Origin: an uncultured Lachnospiraceae bacterium
Lineage (GTDB): Bacteria; Bacillota_A; Clostridia; Lachnospirales; Lachnospiraceae
Reading direction: 5' to 3'
DNA: 12,001 nt
NCBI GenBank assembly: GCA_946614075.1
Contig: CAMOGO010000013.1
Location: 1 to 12,001, forward strand
Part shown: one piece after another, positions 1-6,689 of the stretch
Layout: each line of letters begins with the position of its first letter
Numbering within the stretch: the stretch's first letter is position 1
Translations under genes and position numbers: made by a program
The notes under the pieces: generated by a model
What the model was told of the DNA's origin: nothing
What the model saw: the letters and a program-made list of their open reading frames with translations, nothing else
Database searches by the model: none

Positions 1-14
1 CGATTACTGCAATA

Positions 15-1013
15 CTATCCATAGGCGTCCCGCAGCCTTTCCCGGATGACCTCTGCCGGCAGGCCGGCCAGACGTCCCGTCATGATGATGCGCACGGCGG
101 TAAACTCGGCTTCTCTGGCGGCCAGGTAGCCGACCATCGGCGCGTCCCCGAACCCCTGGTACTTGGCGTTCGTGATGTACGCATTCACCGCATTGTCCAC
201 CTGCTTTTCAAAATCTGTCAGCCCGGCTCCGCGCGCTGCTGCGCTTCCGGACTCGGCTGCCAGCTTCATCGTGGATACCGAGAAAATCTCTTCAAGCTCC
301 GCGCCGGAGGACATCATCGAGTAGATGCGTCCCTTGTCCGCGTTGCCGCCCTCAAAGAGGACACTCTCCATGGCGTCAAGGCCTTTGCCCATACGCTGCA
401 TACGTACGATGGTCTTGATATTCGCCGCGTCGATCAGGGTGCGGACATATCCGGTCAGGAAGGTCGAGCCGGTGGAAAGCGCCAGCTCCAGGGCATCGGC
501 GAAGTATGCCTTGTCCAGGACGAAGTCTCCCTTCTGCGGATCTTTTGTGGTTGCCAGGGTCTCTCTTGCCTCGCTCAGGGAAAGGCCGAGAATATGCGGC
601 AGGATACGTACCTCCTGGGTCCGTACTGCCTCCTCGAGTACCTCCGGCGCGACGCGCCCGGAAGGGATCAGGAGCCTGTCAGGGCTCGTCTCCATGATCT
701 CGGATTTTAAGAGCACCTTGGCGTTATGATAATCATATTTGCATTTGAATACATCAATGAAGCGCGGATCCGGCGCAAACATCTGGAAGTCCTTCAGGGT
801 ATCCTCCCGGACCGCGGCCAGCATGTCGTTGACCGTGTTGACGTTGACCTCGTCCTCCTCCGGATATCCGTGATCCTGCAGGATGCGCATCGCGTCCTCA
901 TTGGTATGCGCTTCTATCATCTGTTCCATCTGCTCACGGTTTAAAAGCCGCATTTCGAGGGCCCTCACGCGGGCGGAAATGAACAGATAATCGACATCTC
1001 TTTTTTCTGTCAC
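15..1013 (-). CDS. ntpC: V-type ATP synthase/ATPase subunit C
   Basis: 332-residue protein of the V/A-ATPase subunit C (archaeal AhaC, yeast d) family. It sits between the membrane rotor ring and the central stalk and passes rotation between them. It acts in the cytoplasm at the membrane face and has no signal peptide or membrane segment. The identification rests on the N-terminus, where a tyrosine is followed by ISARVRALEMRLL, close to the family's usual opening, on the expected length, and on its place just after ntpE. The start codon is GTG at 1013-1011 with a GGAGGG ribosome site about five bases upstream; no ATG fits better. The gap from the ntpE stop is 14 bases. The stop is TAG at 17-15. 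The first 14 bases of the window hold no start of a next gene; the family order predicts ntpG, then ntpA, ntpB and ntpD, beyond the left edge. Confidence 0.93.
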   Translation of the reverse strand: MTEKRDVDYLFISARVRALEMRLLNREQMEQMIEAHTNEDAMRILQDHGYPEEDEVNVNTVNDMLAAVREDTLKDFQMFAPDPRFIDVFKCKYDYHNAKVLLKSEIMETSPDRLLIPSGRVAPEVLEEAVRTQEVRILPHILGLSLSEARETLATTKDPQKGDFVLDKAYFADALELALSTGSTFLTGYVRTLIDAANIKTIVRMQRMGKGLDAMESVLFEGGNADKGRIYSMMSSGAELEEIFSVSTMKLAAESGSAAARGAGLTDFEKQVDNAVNAYITNAKYQGFGDAPMVGYLAAREAEFTAVRIIMTGRLAGLPAEVIRERLRDAYG

Positions 1014-1027
1014 GTTTCCCTCCTCGA

Positions 1028-1627
1028 TCAGTTGAACAGGATCTTCGCTACCTCACCGGAAAGCTCCTTCTTATTCAGACGGATCAGGGTATCAAAAGCA
1101 CTGTTGACCTCGACATTATTGTCCTTCAGGATCAGACCGCCTTCGATCTCCGCTGTCTTGTCCGAAAGCGTAAGCGCCGCTTTCTTTCCGGCGGAAGCGA
1201 GCTTCGCATTGGCGGCCTTTACCGCCGCTTCCCCTACTGCTGCACGGTCTGCCGCGTTCAGGATGACCTCCTCGGTTCCGGATACGCTTGCGCTGCAGGC
1301 AAGTCCCGCCAGAAGATCTGTCTTTTTGTCCGCAGGCATTCCCGTGAGGGCAGCAAGTGCCTTCTCAAATACCTCGTCAAGCACCTCCTGCTTGGCTGCC
1401 AGAATCAGCTTCTTGGCTTCCATCTGGGCGGTGCTGATCAGTCCGTCTTCCTTTTCCTTGGCTTTAATAGCGCCGCGCTCAAGAATGGCTGTCTTGACAG
1501 CTTCGGCTTCTTTGGCAAAGGAGGCCTCGATATCAGCGATCTCCAGTCCCGCTTTTTCACGGATACCGGCGATCTCAAGCTCGGCATCGGCTTCGATACG
1601 GGCTGTGATCTTTTCTATTCCGTTCAT
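1028..1627 (-). CDS. ntpE: V-type ATPase peripheral stalk subunit E
   Basis: 199-residue protein of the V/A-ATPase subunit E family. With the AhaH/NtpF-type coil it forms the peripheral stalk that holds the catalytic head against the membrane stator. Residues 1 to about 90 are a charged, alanine-rich helix rich in Glu and Lys, as expected of the long stalk coil. The C-terminal globular part carries the family's glycine pair and hydrophobic strand (GGLILKDNN from residue 163) followed by a VNSAFDTLI-like segment. Length is normal for the family. The ATG start follows an AAAGGATG-like ribosome site that is weaker than those of its neighbours and lies 13 or so bases away. It lies 36 bases after ntpK and 14 before ntpC, inside the same operon. 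Confidence 0.92.
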   Translation of the reverse strand: MNGIEKITARIEADAELEIAGIREKAGLEIADIEASFAKEAEAVKTAILERGAIKAKEKEDGLISTAQMEAKKLILAAKQEVLDEVFEKALAALTGMPADKKTDLLAGLACSASVSGTEEVILNAADRAAVGEAAVKAANAKLASAGKKAALTLSDKTAEIEGGLILKDNNVEVNSAFDTLIRLNKKELSGEVAKILFN

Positions 1628-1663
1628 ATCTGGTTCCCATCCTTTCCTGCTGTACTACGTTCC

Positions 1664-2167
1664 TTATGCTAAGAAGCTGAAACCGTTCAGCATCAGGAAG
1701 GTTGCCAGCAGGCAGAGGATTGCGTAGAACTCGACCATGATACACATGATGATACCCTTGGCAAGCTCCTCCGGTCTCTTAACGATCATGTTGACGACAG
1801 CTGCCGCGGTACGGCCCTGTGCATAAGCGGTAAGAAGGCCGCCGATACCGATCGGAAGGCAGGCTGCACCGACCATAAGGCCCTGGTTGACCGTAAGCTC
1901 GACGATGCCGGCACCGCCAAAGAAGCCGATCTTCATCAGGCAGAAGAACCATGCTACCAGACCATACAGACCCTGGGTACCGGGGATAATCTGGAGAATA
2001 AGGATCTGAGCGAACTTGTTGGGATCCTCGGCCAGAACGCCGGAACCAGCCTCACCGACAACGCCGACACCTTGGCCGGAACCGCCGCAGGCAAGACCTA
2101 CAGCAAGAGATGCGCCCAGAATAGCAAGGCCCTGTCCACTACCTACAAAGCTGATTAAAGTTTCCAT
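1664..2167 (-). CDS. ntpK: V-type ATPase rotor ring subunit K (probably Na+-binding)
   Basis: 167-residue proteolipid of the membrane rotor ring, with four predicted membrane helices made of two duplicated hairpins, as in the roughly 156-residue Enterococcus hirae NtpK. The glycine-rich first helix (GGSGQGVGVVGEA, residues 28-40) and the LQIIPGTQGLYG segment (58-69) align with NtpK without gaps. The residues that bind Na+ in E. hirae are present: Thr64 and Gln65, a Gln in AYAQGR (Gln117), and the ion-carrying Glu in MVEFYAIL (Glu146). One ligand position, Leu61 in E. hirae, is Ile61 here, which binds through its backbone and should not matter. This suggests Na+ coupling, although pumping versus ATP synthesis cannot be told from sequence. 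An AGGAGG site lies eight bases before the ATG, and the gap after ntpI is 18 bases. Confidence 0.95.
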   Translation of the reverse strand: METLISFVGSGQGLAILGASLAVGLACGGSGQGVGVVGEAGSGVLAEDPNKFAQILILQIIPGTQGLYGLVAWFFCLMKIGFFGGAGIVELTVNQGLMVGAACLPIGIGGLLTAYAQGRTAAAVVNMIVKRPEELAKGIIMCIMVEFYAILCLLATFLMLNGFSFLA

Positions 2168-2185
2168 AAAAGATTTCCTCCTAAA

Positions 2186-4129
2186 TTATTCTTTCGCGGC
2201 CGTCTCTTCGACGACGTCGACGTACTTCGTGTTGAAAGCCAGCGGCTTAAAGGGTCTTCCGCCGTCCTGGTAGAACTTTCCGAAGAACTCCAGGTACTGC
2301 AGACGCGCTGCGTGAATGTACGTTCCGATGATGTTGATGCCGATATTGAAAATATGGCCAATGATGAAGATGACAAAGAACAGTAAAATATTATGCGGCA
2401 GGGTTCCTAAGATGTTGACAACGCTGGCGATAACCGTGGTTGCAAGCATCAGGGCCATCAGTCGCGAGTAGGAGAGCACGTCGCCCAGCCAGCTCGTGAC
2501 ATCGTACAGCGATACGACGCCGCCTAAAATCTTTCCGATGAGGGTTTCCTTGTTCCGACCCTGCGTCGCTACGAGCGCCACACAGCCGAGGATGACCCAG
2601 ACCGGCATACCGGTCATGACCGTAAGTCCGAGACCGATGAAGAAGATCCACCACGGTACTACGTCCAGAAGAGCTTCCTTTAAGTTCCCCTGCTTCCAGC
2701 CGAGGTAAATCTTGATGCACATACCGAAAATCATCTGGAGGCAGCCCAGGACGATACCGAAGATCAGGATCTTCATAGGCTCCTGCATCGGGTTGACAAG
2801 CGCCCACAAAGCGACATTTGCCTTCCCCAGGAAATTCTCGGAAAATACCGTAATCGCGTCACCGAAGAAGGATCCAACGAAGAAGCCGACGATCGTTGTC
2901 ATGACACCGATCTGCTGGCCCAGCTTGAACATGTAGCCCATCGTCCCCTTCGGGTGATACTTCTTCGTGATAAAGTAGCTTACCAGGAAGATGATAATGC
3001 CGTAACCGATATCCGCGAACATAAATCCGAAGTAGAAAACAAAGAACGGATAGAACAACGGATTCGGGTCAATACTTTTATAATCCGGAAGCGAGTACAT
3101 CTCGACAACCATGTGAGCCGGATCGATCATCGGGGAATTCTTCAGGACGACGGGTACATCGTCATCGTCCGTGGGATCCTCCAGATCATACGCACAGCAG
3201 TAAGGCTCCAGCTCCTTTTCCAGCTTTTCCAGTCCGTCCGCCCGGACCCAGCCCTCCATGAAGAGAACGGTTCCGTTCGTAAGGAACTTCTCACGGGCTG
3301 CCTGCTTGGCAACCTCCTGGTTCATACGGTCCAGGCAAAGCTTGATGTCGGCCCGTCTGTCGGCGAAGGTCTTGACCTGCTCCTCGAGCCCAGCTCTTTC
3401 ATCCTTCAGCTCCTGAATCCGCTCGTCAAGGCTTGCCGCGGTCTGTGCTGCCGTGCCGGCGCAGTCCTTGAAATGAAGGGCGGAGAAGCCGTAATTCCGC
3501 AGGAATTCCTGCGCTGCATCCGTGCTCTCCTTGTAGGAGACCATCATCAGGTAGATGGAGTCCTTGTCCTGGGAAACCTTGGTGAACTCAGCTTCCTCAA
3601 TGTGACTTGCAAAGTCCTCCGTCATCGCCTCCAGGTCGGTCTTGGCCGGTACGATACCGAAGGTAACATCGGTAGCGTCCGTAGACTCTGCCTCCAAAGG
3701 CCAGTCGATCGCCATCCAGGGTAGGACGCTTGTCTTCTGGGCCGCCAGACGGTTCTCCGTGGAGTACGTCTGGGCGATCTCCTTTGTCAGGCCATTGATC
3801 GTGTCCACGACCGCCATGGTGTCTGCGAGCTTTTCGTCATCGAAAAACTCCTCCTCCGTGACGTCGTGCCGGACCTCAAACAAAGAGAACTTCGGCGGAG
3901 CGTACTTTTTGAGCGCGTCGAGAGCCGCTGTGAGAGAGTTGGCTCTGGCACGGACCTCCATCAGGTCAGAGTCGTCCTTGTGGACGAGGCCGGCCCATTC
4001 CGGGTCGGACAGCTCTGCCTCAGGCTCCTGGACCTCTACGCATCCCACGCGCAGAAGGCTTGCCAGCAGATCGTCTCTCTGCTCATTCAGGGCAATCAGA
4101 CGCAGCTTTTTCATTTGAACAATTGACAT
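2186..4129 (-). CDS. ntpI: V-type ATPase membrane stator subunit I
   Basis: 647-residue subunit I (yeast Vph1/subunit a family), the membrane stator that forms the ion half-channels next to the K ring. Residues 1 to about 345 are cytoplasmic and include a heptad-like helical stretch near 230-280, matching the hairpin arm that meets the peripheral stalks. About seven membrane helices follow from NPLFYPFFVFYFGFMFADIGYG (356-377) to residue 605. The essential channel arginine is recognisable as Arg556 in LSYSRLMAL. The tail HAARLQYLEFFGKFY followed by GGRPFKPL is typical of the family. The ATG shares its first base with the last base of the ntpF stop (TAATG), so translation is probably coupled. 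Met6 is a possible alternative start, but homologues usually begin with a few residues before the KKLRLI motif. Confidence 0.96.
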   Translation of the reverse strand: MSIVQMKKLRLIALNEQRDDLLASLLRVGCVEVQEPEAELSDPEWAGLVHKDDSDLMEVRARANSLTAALDALKKYAPPKFSLFEVRHDVTEEEFFDDEKLADTMAVVDTINGLTKEIAQTYSTENRLAAQKTSVLPWMAIDWPLEAESTDATDVTFGIVPAKTDLEAMTEDFASHIEEAEFTKVSQDKDSIYLMMVSYKESTDAAQEFLRNYGFSALHFKDCAGTAAQTAASLDERIQELKDERAGLEEQVKTFADRRADIKLCLDRMNQEVAKQAAREKFLTNGTVLFMEGWVRADGLEKLEKELEPYCCAYDLEDPTDDDDVPVVLKNSPMIDPAHMVVEMYSLPDYKSIDPNPLFYPFFVFYFGFMFADIGYGIIIFLVSYFITKKYHPKGTMGYMFKLGQQIGVMTTIVGFFVGSFFGDAITVFSENFLGKANVALWALVNPMQEPMKILIFGIVLGCLQMIFGMCIKIYLGWKQGNLKEALLDVVPWWIFFIGLGLTVMTGMPVWVILGCVALVATQGRNKETLIGKILGGVVSLYDVTSWLGDVLSYSRLMALMLATTVIASVVNILGTLPHNILLFFVIFIIGHIFNIGINIIGTYIHAARLQYLEFFGKFYQDGGRPFKPLAFNTKYVDVVEETAAKE

Positions 4130-4443
4130 TAGCCGCTCACTACCCTTTCTGCGATCCGCGCTGCCGCCTCTTCGACATGCGCTTTCGCTCCATTCTTCAG
4201 AGCTTCACAGCTGCTCATAGTCGTCTCACGGATCTCAGCCGCCTTCGCGGCTGCCCTCTCCTCAGCTTCGGCCATGAGCTGTTTTGCGGCTTTCTCAGCC
4301 TCCTCACGCGCTGCCTGTACCAGCTCTACGCCTTTGCGGTTTGCCTCCGCAACAGCCTTGCGGCATTCGGCTTCCGCCTCAGCCTTCTTCTCCGCTGCCA
4401 GCTTCTCCGCATTGGTCACTCGTTTCATTGCTTCCAGAGACAT
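4129..4443 (-). CDS. ntpF: V-type ATPase peripheral stalk coil subunit (AhaH/NtpF type)
   Basis: 104-residue, almost wholly helical protein rich in Ala, Glu and Lys, with no membrane segment. Its composition, size and place at the head of the ATPase operon match the AhaH (archaea) or NtpF (Enterococcus) stalk subunit, which pairs with subunit E as a coiled coil. There is no catalytic motif to check, so the call rests on context and coil character; many unrelated coils look similar. The start at 4443 is preceded by AAAGGCGGTG, one mismatch from a perfect ribosome site, about ten bases upstream. Met6 is an alternative start. The stop overlaps the ntpI start by one base. The 81 bases between comEB and this gene hold no terminator and no convincing promoter. 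Confidence 0.85.
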   Translation of the reverse strand: MSLEAMKRVTNAEKLAAEKKAEAEAECRKAVAEANRKGVELVQAAREEAEKAAKQLMAEAEERAAAKAAEIRETTMSSCEALKNGAKAHVEEAAARIAERVVSG

Positions 4444-4524
4444 GTTTTATCGCACCGCCTTTCGATGTGAAGTCAGACAAGGAGCATCGTCTCTCCTATG
4501 TTCCTCATCCGTAGAAACGTTGTA

Positions 4525-5013
4525 TTACAGCTTGAGATGGATTTCCCTCCCGCTGAAATTATATTGATAATACCTCACGCCTGCCGCGTCGAACATCCTG
4601 CGGGATGCCCTCGTGGACGGTGTGTTGCGGTATTTATCATCGGAATAAATGACCGTCTTGATCCCCGACTGGATAATGGCCTTGGCGCATTCATTGCAGG
4701 GGAACAGGGTCACATAGAGCTTCGCGCCCTCCAGGCTTCCGCCGCGGTAATTCAGGATCGCATTCAGCTCGCTGTGGGTGGTGTAAAAATATTTGTTATC
4801 GTAGGGATCCTCGCTTTCGCGGTTCCACGGGAACTCGTCGTCGGAGCATCCGATCGGCATGCCATTGTAGCCCATGGAGAGAATCTTATTGTCCTCGCTG
4901 ACGATGCATGCGCCAACCTGCGTATTGGGGTCCTTGGAACGGGATCCGGAGAGCATGGCGACTCCCATGAAGTACTCGTCCCATGTGATGTAATCTTTGC
5001 GTTTGTCCGACAT
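4525..5013 (-). CDS. comEB: dCMP deaminase (ComEB family)
   Basis: 162-residue zinc-dependent deoxycytidylate deaminase, converting dCMP to dUMP and so feeding thymidylate synthesis in the cytoplasm. The zinc and catalytic residues are all visible: His80 and Glu82 in THSELNA, and the cysteine pair Cys106 and Cys109 in the PCNEC motif. The N-terminal WDEYFMGVAMLSGSRSKDP block is typical of the family, as is the length. ComEB is the Bacillus name; a role in DNA uptake is not implied here. A GGGAGG ribosome site lies about six bases before the ATG, and the gap to the upstream phosphatase-like gene is 19 bases, so the two are likely cotranscribed. Confidence 0.95.
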   Translation of the reverse strand: MSDKRKDYITWDEYFMGVAMLSGSRSKDPNTQVGACIVSEDNKILSMGYNGMPIGCSDDEFPWNRESEDPYDNKYFYTTHSELNAILNYRGGSLEGAKLYVTLFPCNECAKAIIQSGIKTVIYSDDKYRNTPSTRASRRMFDAAGVRYYQYNFSGREIHLKL

Positions 5014-5032
5014 GCGAACCTCCCTTCCTCAC

Positions 5033-5476
5033 TTAAGCAAAAAGGATGCGGCCGATAGCCTCCAGCAGCTCCATAAGACGCGCAAAGCACGTTTCATAGT
5101 TTTCCCGGGACCCAAAGGGCTCTGCCAGGTCTCCCTGCTCTCCGGCAAACTCGCGTACCGTGTACACAAAATTCGCCTGGGGGACCTTCTCCAGAATGCG
5201 GAGCTTCTCCGCCTCTGTCATGGTCAGCACCAGCGTCGTTTCCGTGATGTCCTCTGTTTCCAGCTGCCCGGAAACCTGCTTTTTGGCCTGCAGACCGTGC
5301 TCCTGCAGGGTCTGGGCTGCCTTCGCATTCACCGGCTCCGGGAAAAGGACCACCATGCCCCGGGAGAGTATCTGTGTCTCCCCTCTCCTGGGATCCGCGT
5401 CCATCATCGCCTCGGCCATGATGCTCAGGCCGGTGTTTTCCTCATCCAGAAACAGCACTCTTGAAAAACTTGACAT
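5033..5476 (-). CDS. Low-molecular-weight protein tyrosine phosphatase homologue, predicted inactive
   Basis: 147-residue protein with the fold signature of low-molecular-weight tyrosine phosphatases (Bacillus YwlE type), but with the catalytic loop changed. The family loop reads roughly VCTGNTCRSPMAEA; here it is LDEENTGLSIMAEA (residues 10-23). The nucleophile cysteine position is Asp11 and the phosphate-binding arginine position is Leu17, while the structural N, T and S and the MAEA helix start remain. The general-acid Asp of the DPF motif is Glu119 in AEPFG. Classical phosphatase chemistry is therefore not expected. The frame is intact with no internal stop, so it looks maintained rather than decayed. 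It starts only four bases after the sua5 stop, with GAGGT as the ribosome site inside the end of sua5. An active phosphatase is often found beside sua5 in Firmicutes, which supports the homology. Confidence 0.82.
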   Translation of the reverse strand: MSSFSRVLFLDEENTGLSIMAEAMMDADPRRGETQILSRGMVVLFPEPVNAKAAQTLQEHGLQAKKQVSGQLETEDITETTLVLTMTEAEKLRILEKVPQANFVYTVREFAGEQGDLAEPFGSRENYETCFARLMELLEAIGRILFA

Positions 5477-5480
5477 GCCG

Positions 5481-6545
5481 TTACCTCACGTCCTCGATAT
5501 GATAGCCGGCCGCCTTGCGGAGCCGGTTCATCACTGCCCTGCCGAGACCGCTCTCATCGAAGCTCTCCGACAGGATCAGGTCGATATTCTTGGTGTCGAA
5601 CTCTCTCAGGATGGCGTACAGGTTATGTGCTACACTCTCGATCTGCGCACGGCTGCCGATGCTCATGACCTCACGGCCGCTGCCCTGATAGGAGTCCTGT
5701 GTCTCATCGGTGGCAATGACGCCAACCCTCTTCCCCTTGCTCTCGGCTTCCTCTGCGCGTCTTTTTATCTCGCGGACCACAGCCTGCTTAGGGCCTCTTA
5801 TGATCACGAGCTCTGCCTTAGGCGCATAGTGCCGGTACTTCATGCCCGGGGCCTTGGGCCGCTCGCCTTCCTTCATTTTCTCTGTGCTGGAGCGGTCGAT
5901 GTCAACATGCTGCGAAAGCACCTGTTCCAGCATCTCCGGCGTGATATAGCCGGGTCTTAAGATCAGCGGCTCATCCCCGGTGCAGTCGATGATCGTCGAC
6001 TCCAGGCCGATGCCGACCTCTCCCCCATCGATGATCATATCGATCCGTCCGAAAAGATCCTCAAACACATGAGAGGCTCTCGTCGGGCTCGGTCTGCCGG
6101 AGGTGTTTGCGCTCGGCGCCGCGATCGGGACGCCTGCCGCACGGATCAGCTCCGCTGCCACCGGATCCGAAGGCATTCTCACGGCCACCGTGTCCAGGCC
6201 GCCTGTCGTCGCCTTGGGAACCAGCCCGCTCTTGCGGAAAATGAGTGTCATCGGGCCTGGCCAGAAAGCATCCATCAGCTTCGTGGCCGTATCCGGAATG
6301 TCCGCGACAAGAGGCGCAAGCTCCTCGCGATCCGCAATATGGACGATCAGCGGATTATCGGAGGGTCTGCCCTTTGCGGCATAGATCTTTGCGGACGCAC
6401 TGGCATCCAGAGCGTTTCCCCCGAGTCCGTACACAGTCTCCGTCGGAAATGCCACAAGGCCTCCGCGCTGCAGGATCCGTCCTGCCTCCGCAAGGCCTGC
6501 TTTATCCAGATTTTCCCGATCTATCGGTAAAATGACAGTATTCAT
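5481..6545 (-). CDS. sua5: L-threonylcarbamoyladenylate synthase (Sua5/YwlC)
   Basis: 354-residue Sua5-type enzyme that makes threonylcarbamoyl-AMP from threonine, bicarbonate and ATP. This is the first step of the t6A37 modification of tRNAs reading ANN codons. The YrdC domain spans about residues 8-215, with FPTETVYGLGG (33-43), KGRPSDNPL (58-66) and SANTSGRPSPT (145-155) as substrate-binding motifs. The linker APGMKYRHYAP (232-242) and a C-terminal Sua5 domain to residue 354 show it is the long form rather than the short TsaC form. The ATG follows a purine-rich but weak ribosome site (AAAGAGAGAAG). A sigma-A promoter about 40 bases upstream makes it the first gene of its unit, followed closely by the phosphatase homologue. 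Confidence 0.96.
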   Translation of the reverse strand: MNTVILPIDRENLDKAGLAEAGRILQRGGLVAFPTETVYGLGGNALDASASAKIYAAKGRPSDNPLIVHIADREELAPLVADIPDTATKLMDAFWPGPMTLIFRKSGLVPKATTGGLDTVAVRMPSDPVAAELIRAAGVPIAAPSANTSGRPSPTRASHVFEDLFGRIDMIIDGGEVGIGLESTIIDCTGDEPLILRPGYITPEMLEQVLSQHVDIDRSSTEKMKEGERPKAPGMKYRHYAPKAELVIIRGPKQAVVREIKRRAEEAESKGKRVGVIATDETQDSYQGSGREVMSIGSRAQIESVAHNLYAILREFDTKNIDLILSESFDESGLGRAVMNRLRKAAGYHIEDVR

Positions 6546-6584
6546 AGTCTATCTGACTTCTCTCTTTACGAAATCTACCAAAGA

Positions 6585-6613
6585 AGTATACCATACTGAT
6601 TCGACTTTCACAA
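6585..6613 (-). promoter_or_regulatory. Sigma-A promoter for sua5 and the genes after it
   Basis: On the minus strand the -35 box TTGTGA (6613-6608, 4 of 6 to consensus) and the -10 box TATACT (6590-6585, 5 of 6) are separated by exactly 17 bases. The predicted start falls near 6578, giving a leader of about 33 bases before sua5. The -35 box begins one base beyond the stem of the upstream terminator, so two units are packed back to back. No further promoter was found before the ATPase genes. Confidence 0.72.
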
Positions 6614-6614
6614 T

Positions 6615-6655
6615 AAAAAACACCGAACGTTATTTTTCAAACGTTCGGTGTTTTT
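6615..6655. terminator. Bidirectional intrinsic terminator after the sugar-acid operon
   Basis: A perfect 17-bp inverted repeat (6615-6631 with 6639-6655) around a 7-base loop. The core is CACCGAACGTT pairing with AACGTTCGGTG, and the outer six pairs are A-T. Read on the minus strand it ends in a T-tract and sits 35 bases after the aldolase stop, so it closes the kduD-eda operon. It also has a T-tract on the plus strand, but no plus-strand gene is present to use it. Confidence 0.93.
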
Positions 6656-6689
6656 TTTCAGGATAATTCGGAATTATTCCTTTTGATAC

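Noticed and set aside
2954..3724. 256-codon plus-strand open frame opposite ntpI
   Set aside because: Antisense shadow of a well-conserved ATPase subunit, without a start signal.
4481..4496. GGAG/CTCC inverted repeat between comEB and ntpF as a terminator
   Set aside because: Only four base pairs with an eight-base loop and no T-tract.
4558..4563. Perfect TATAAT on the minus strand near the end of comEB, as a promoter for the ATPase operon
   Set aside because: It encodes Tyr-Asn within comEB, has no -35 box at 16-18 bases and no extended -10 TG.
5160..5960. 266-codon plus-strand open frame across the phosphatase homologue and sua5
   Set aside because: It spans two real minus-strand genes and their junction, and shows no recognisable protein.
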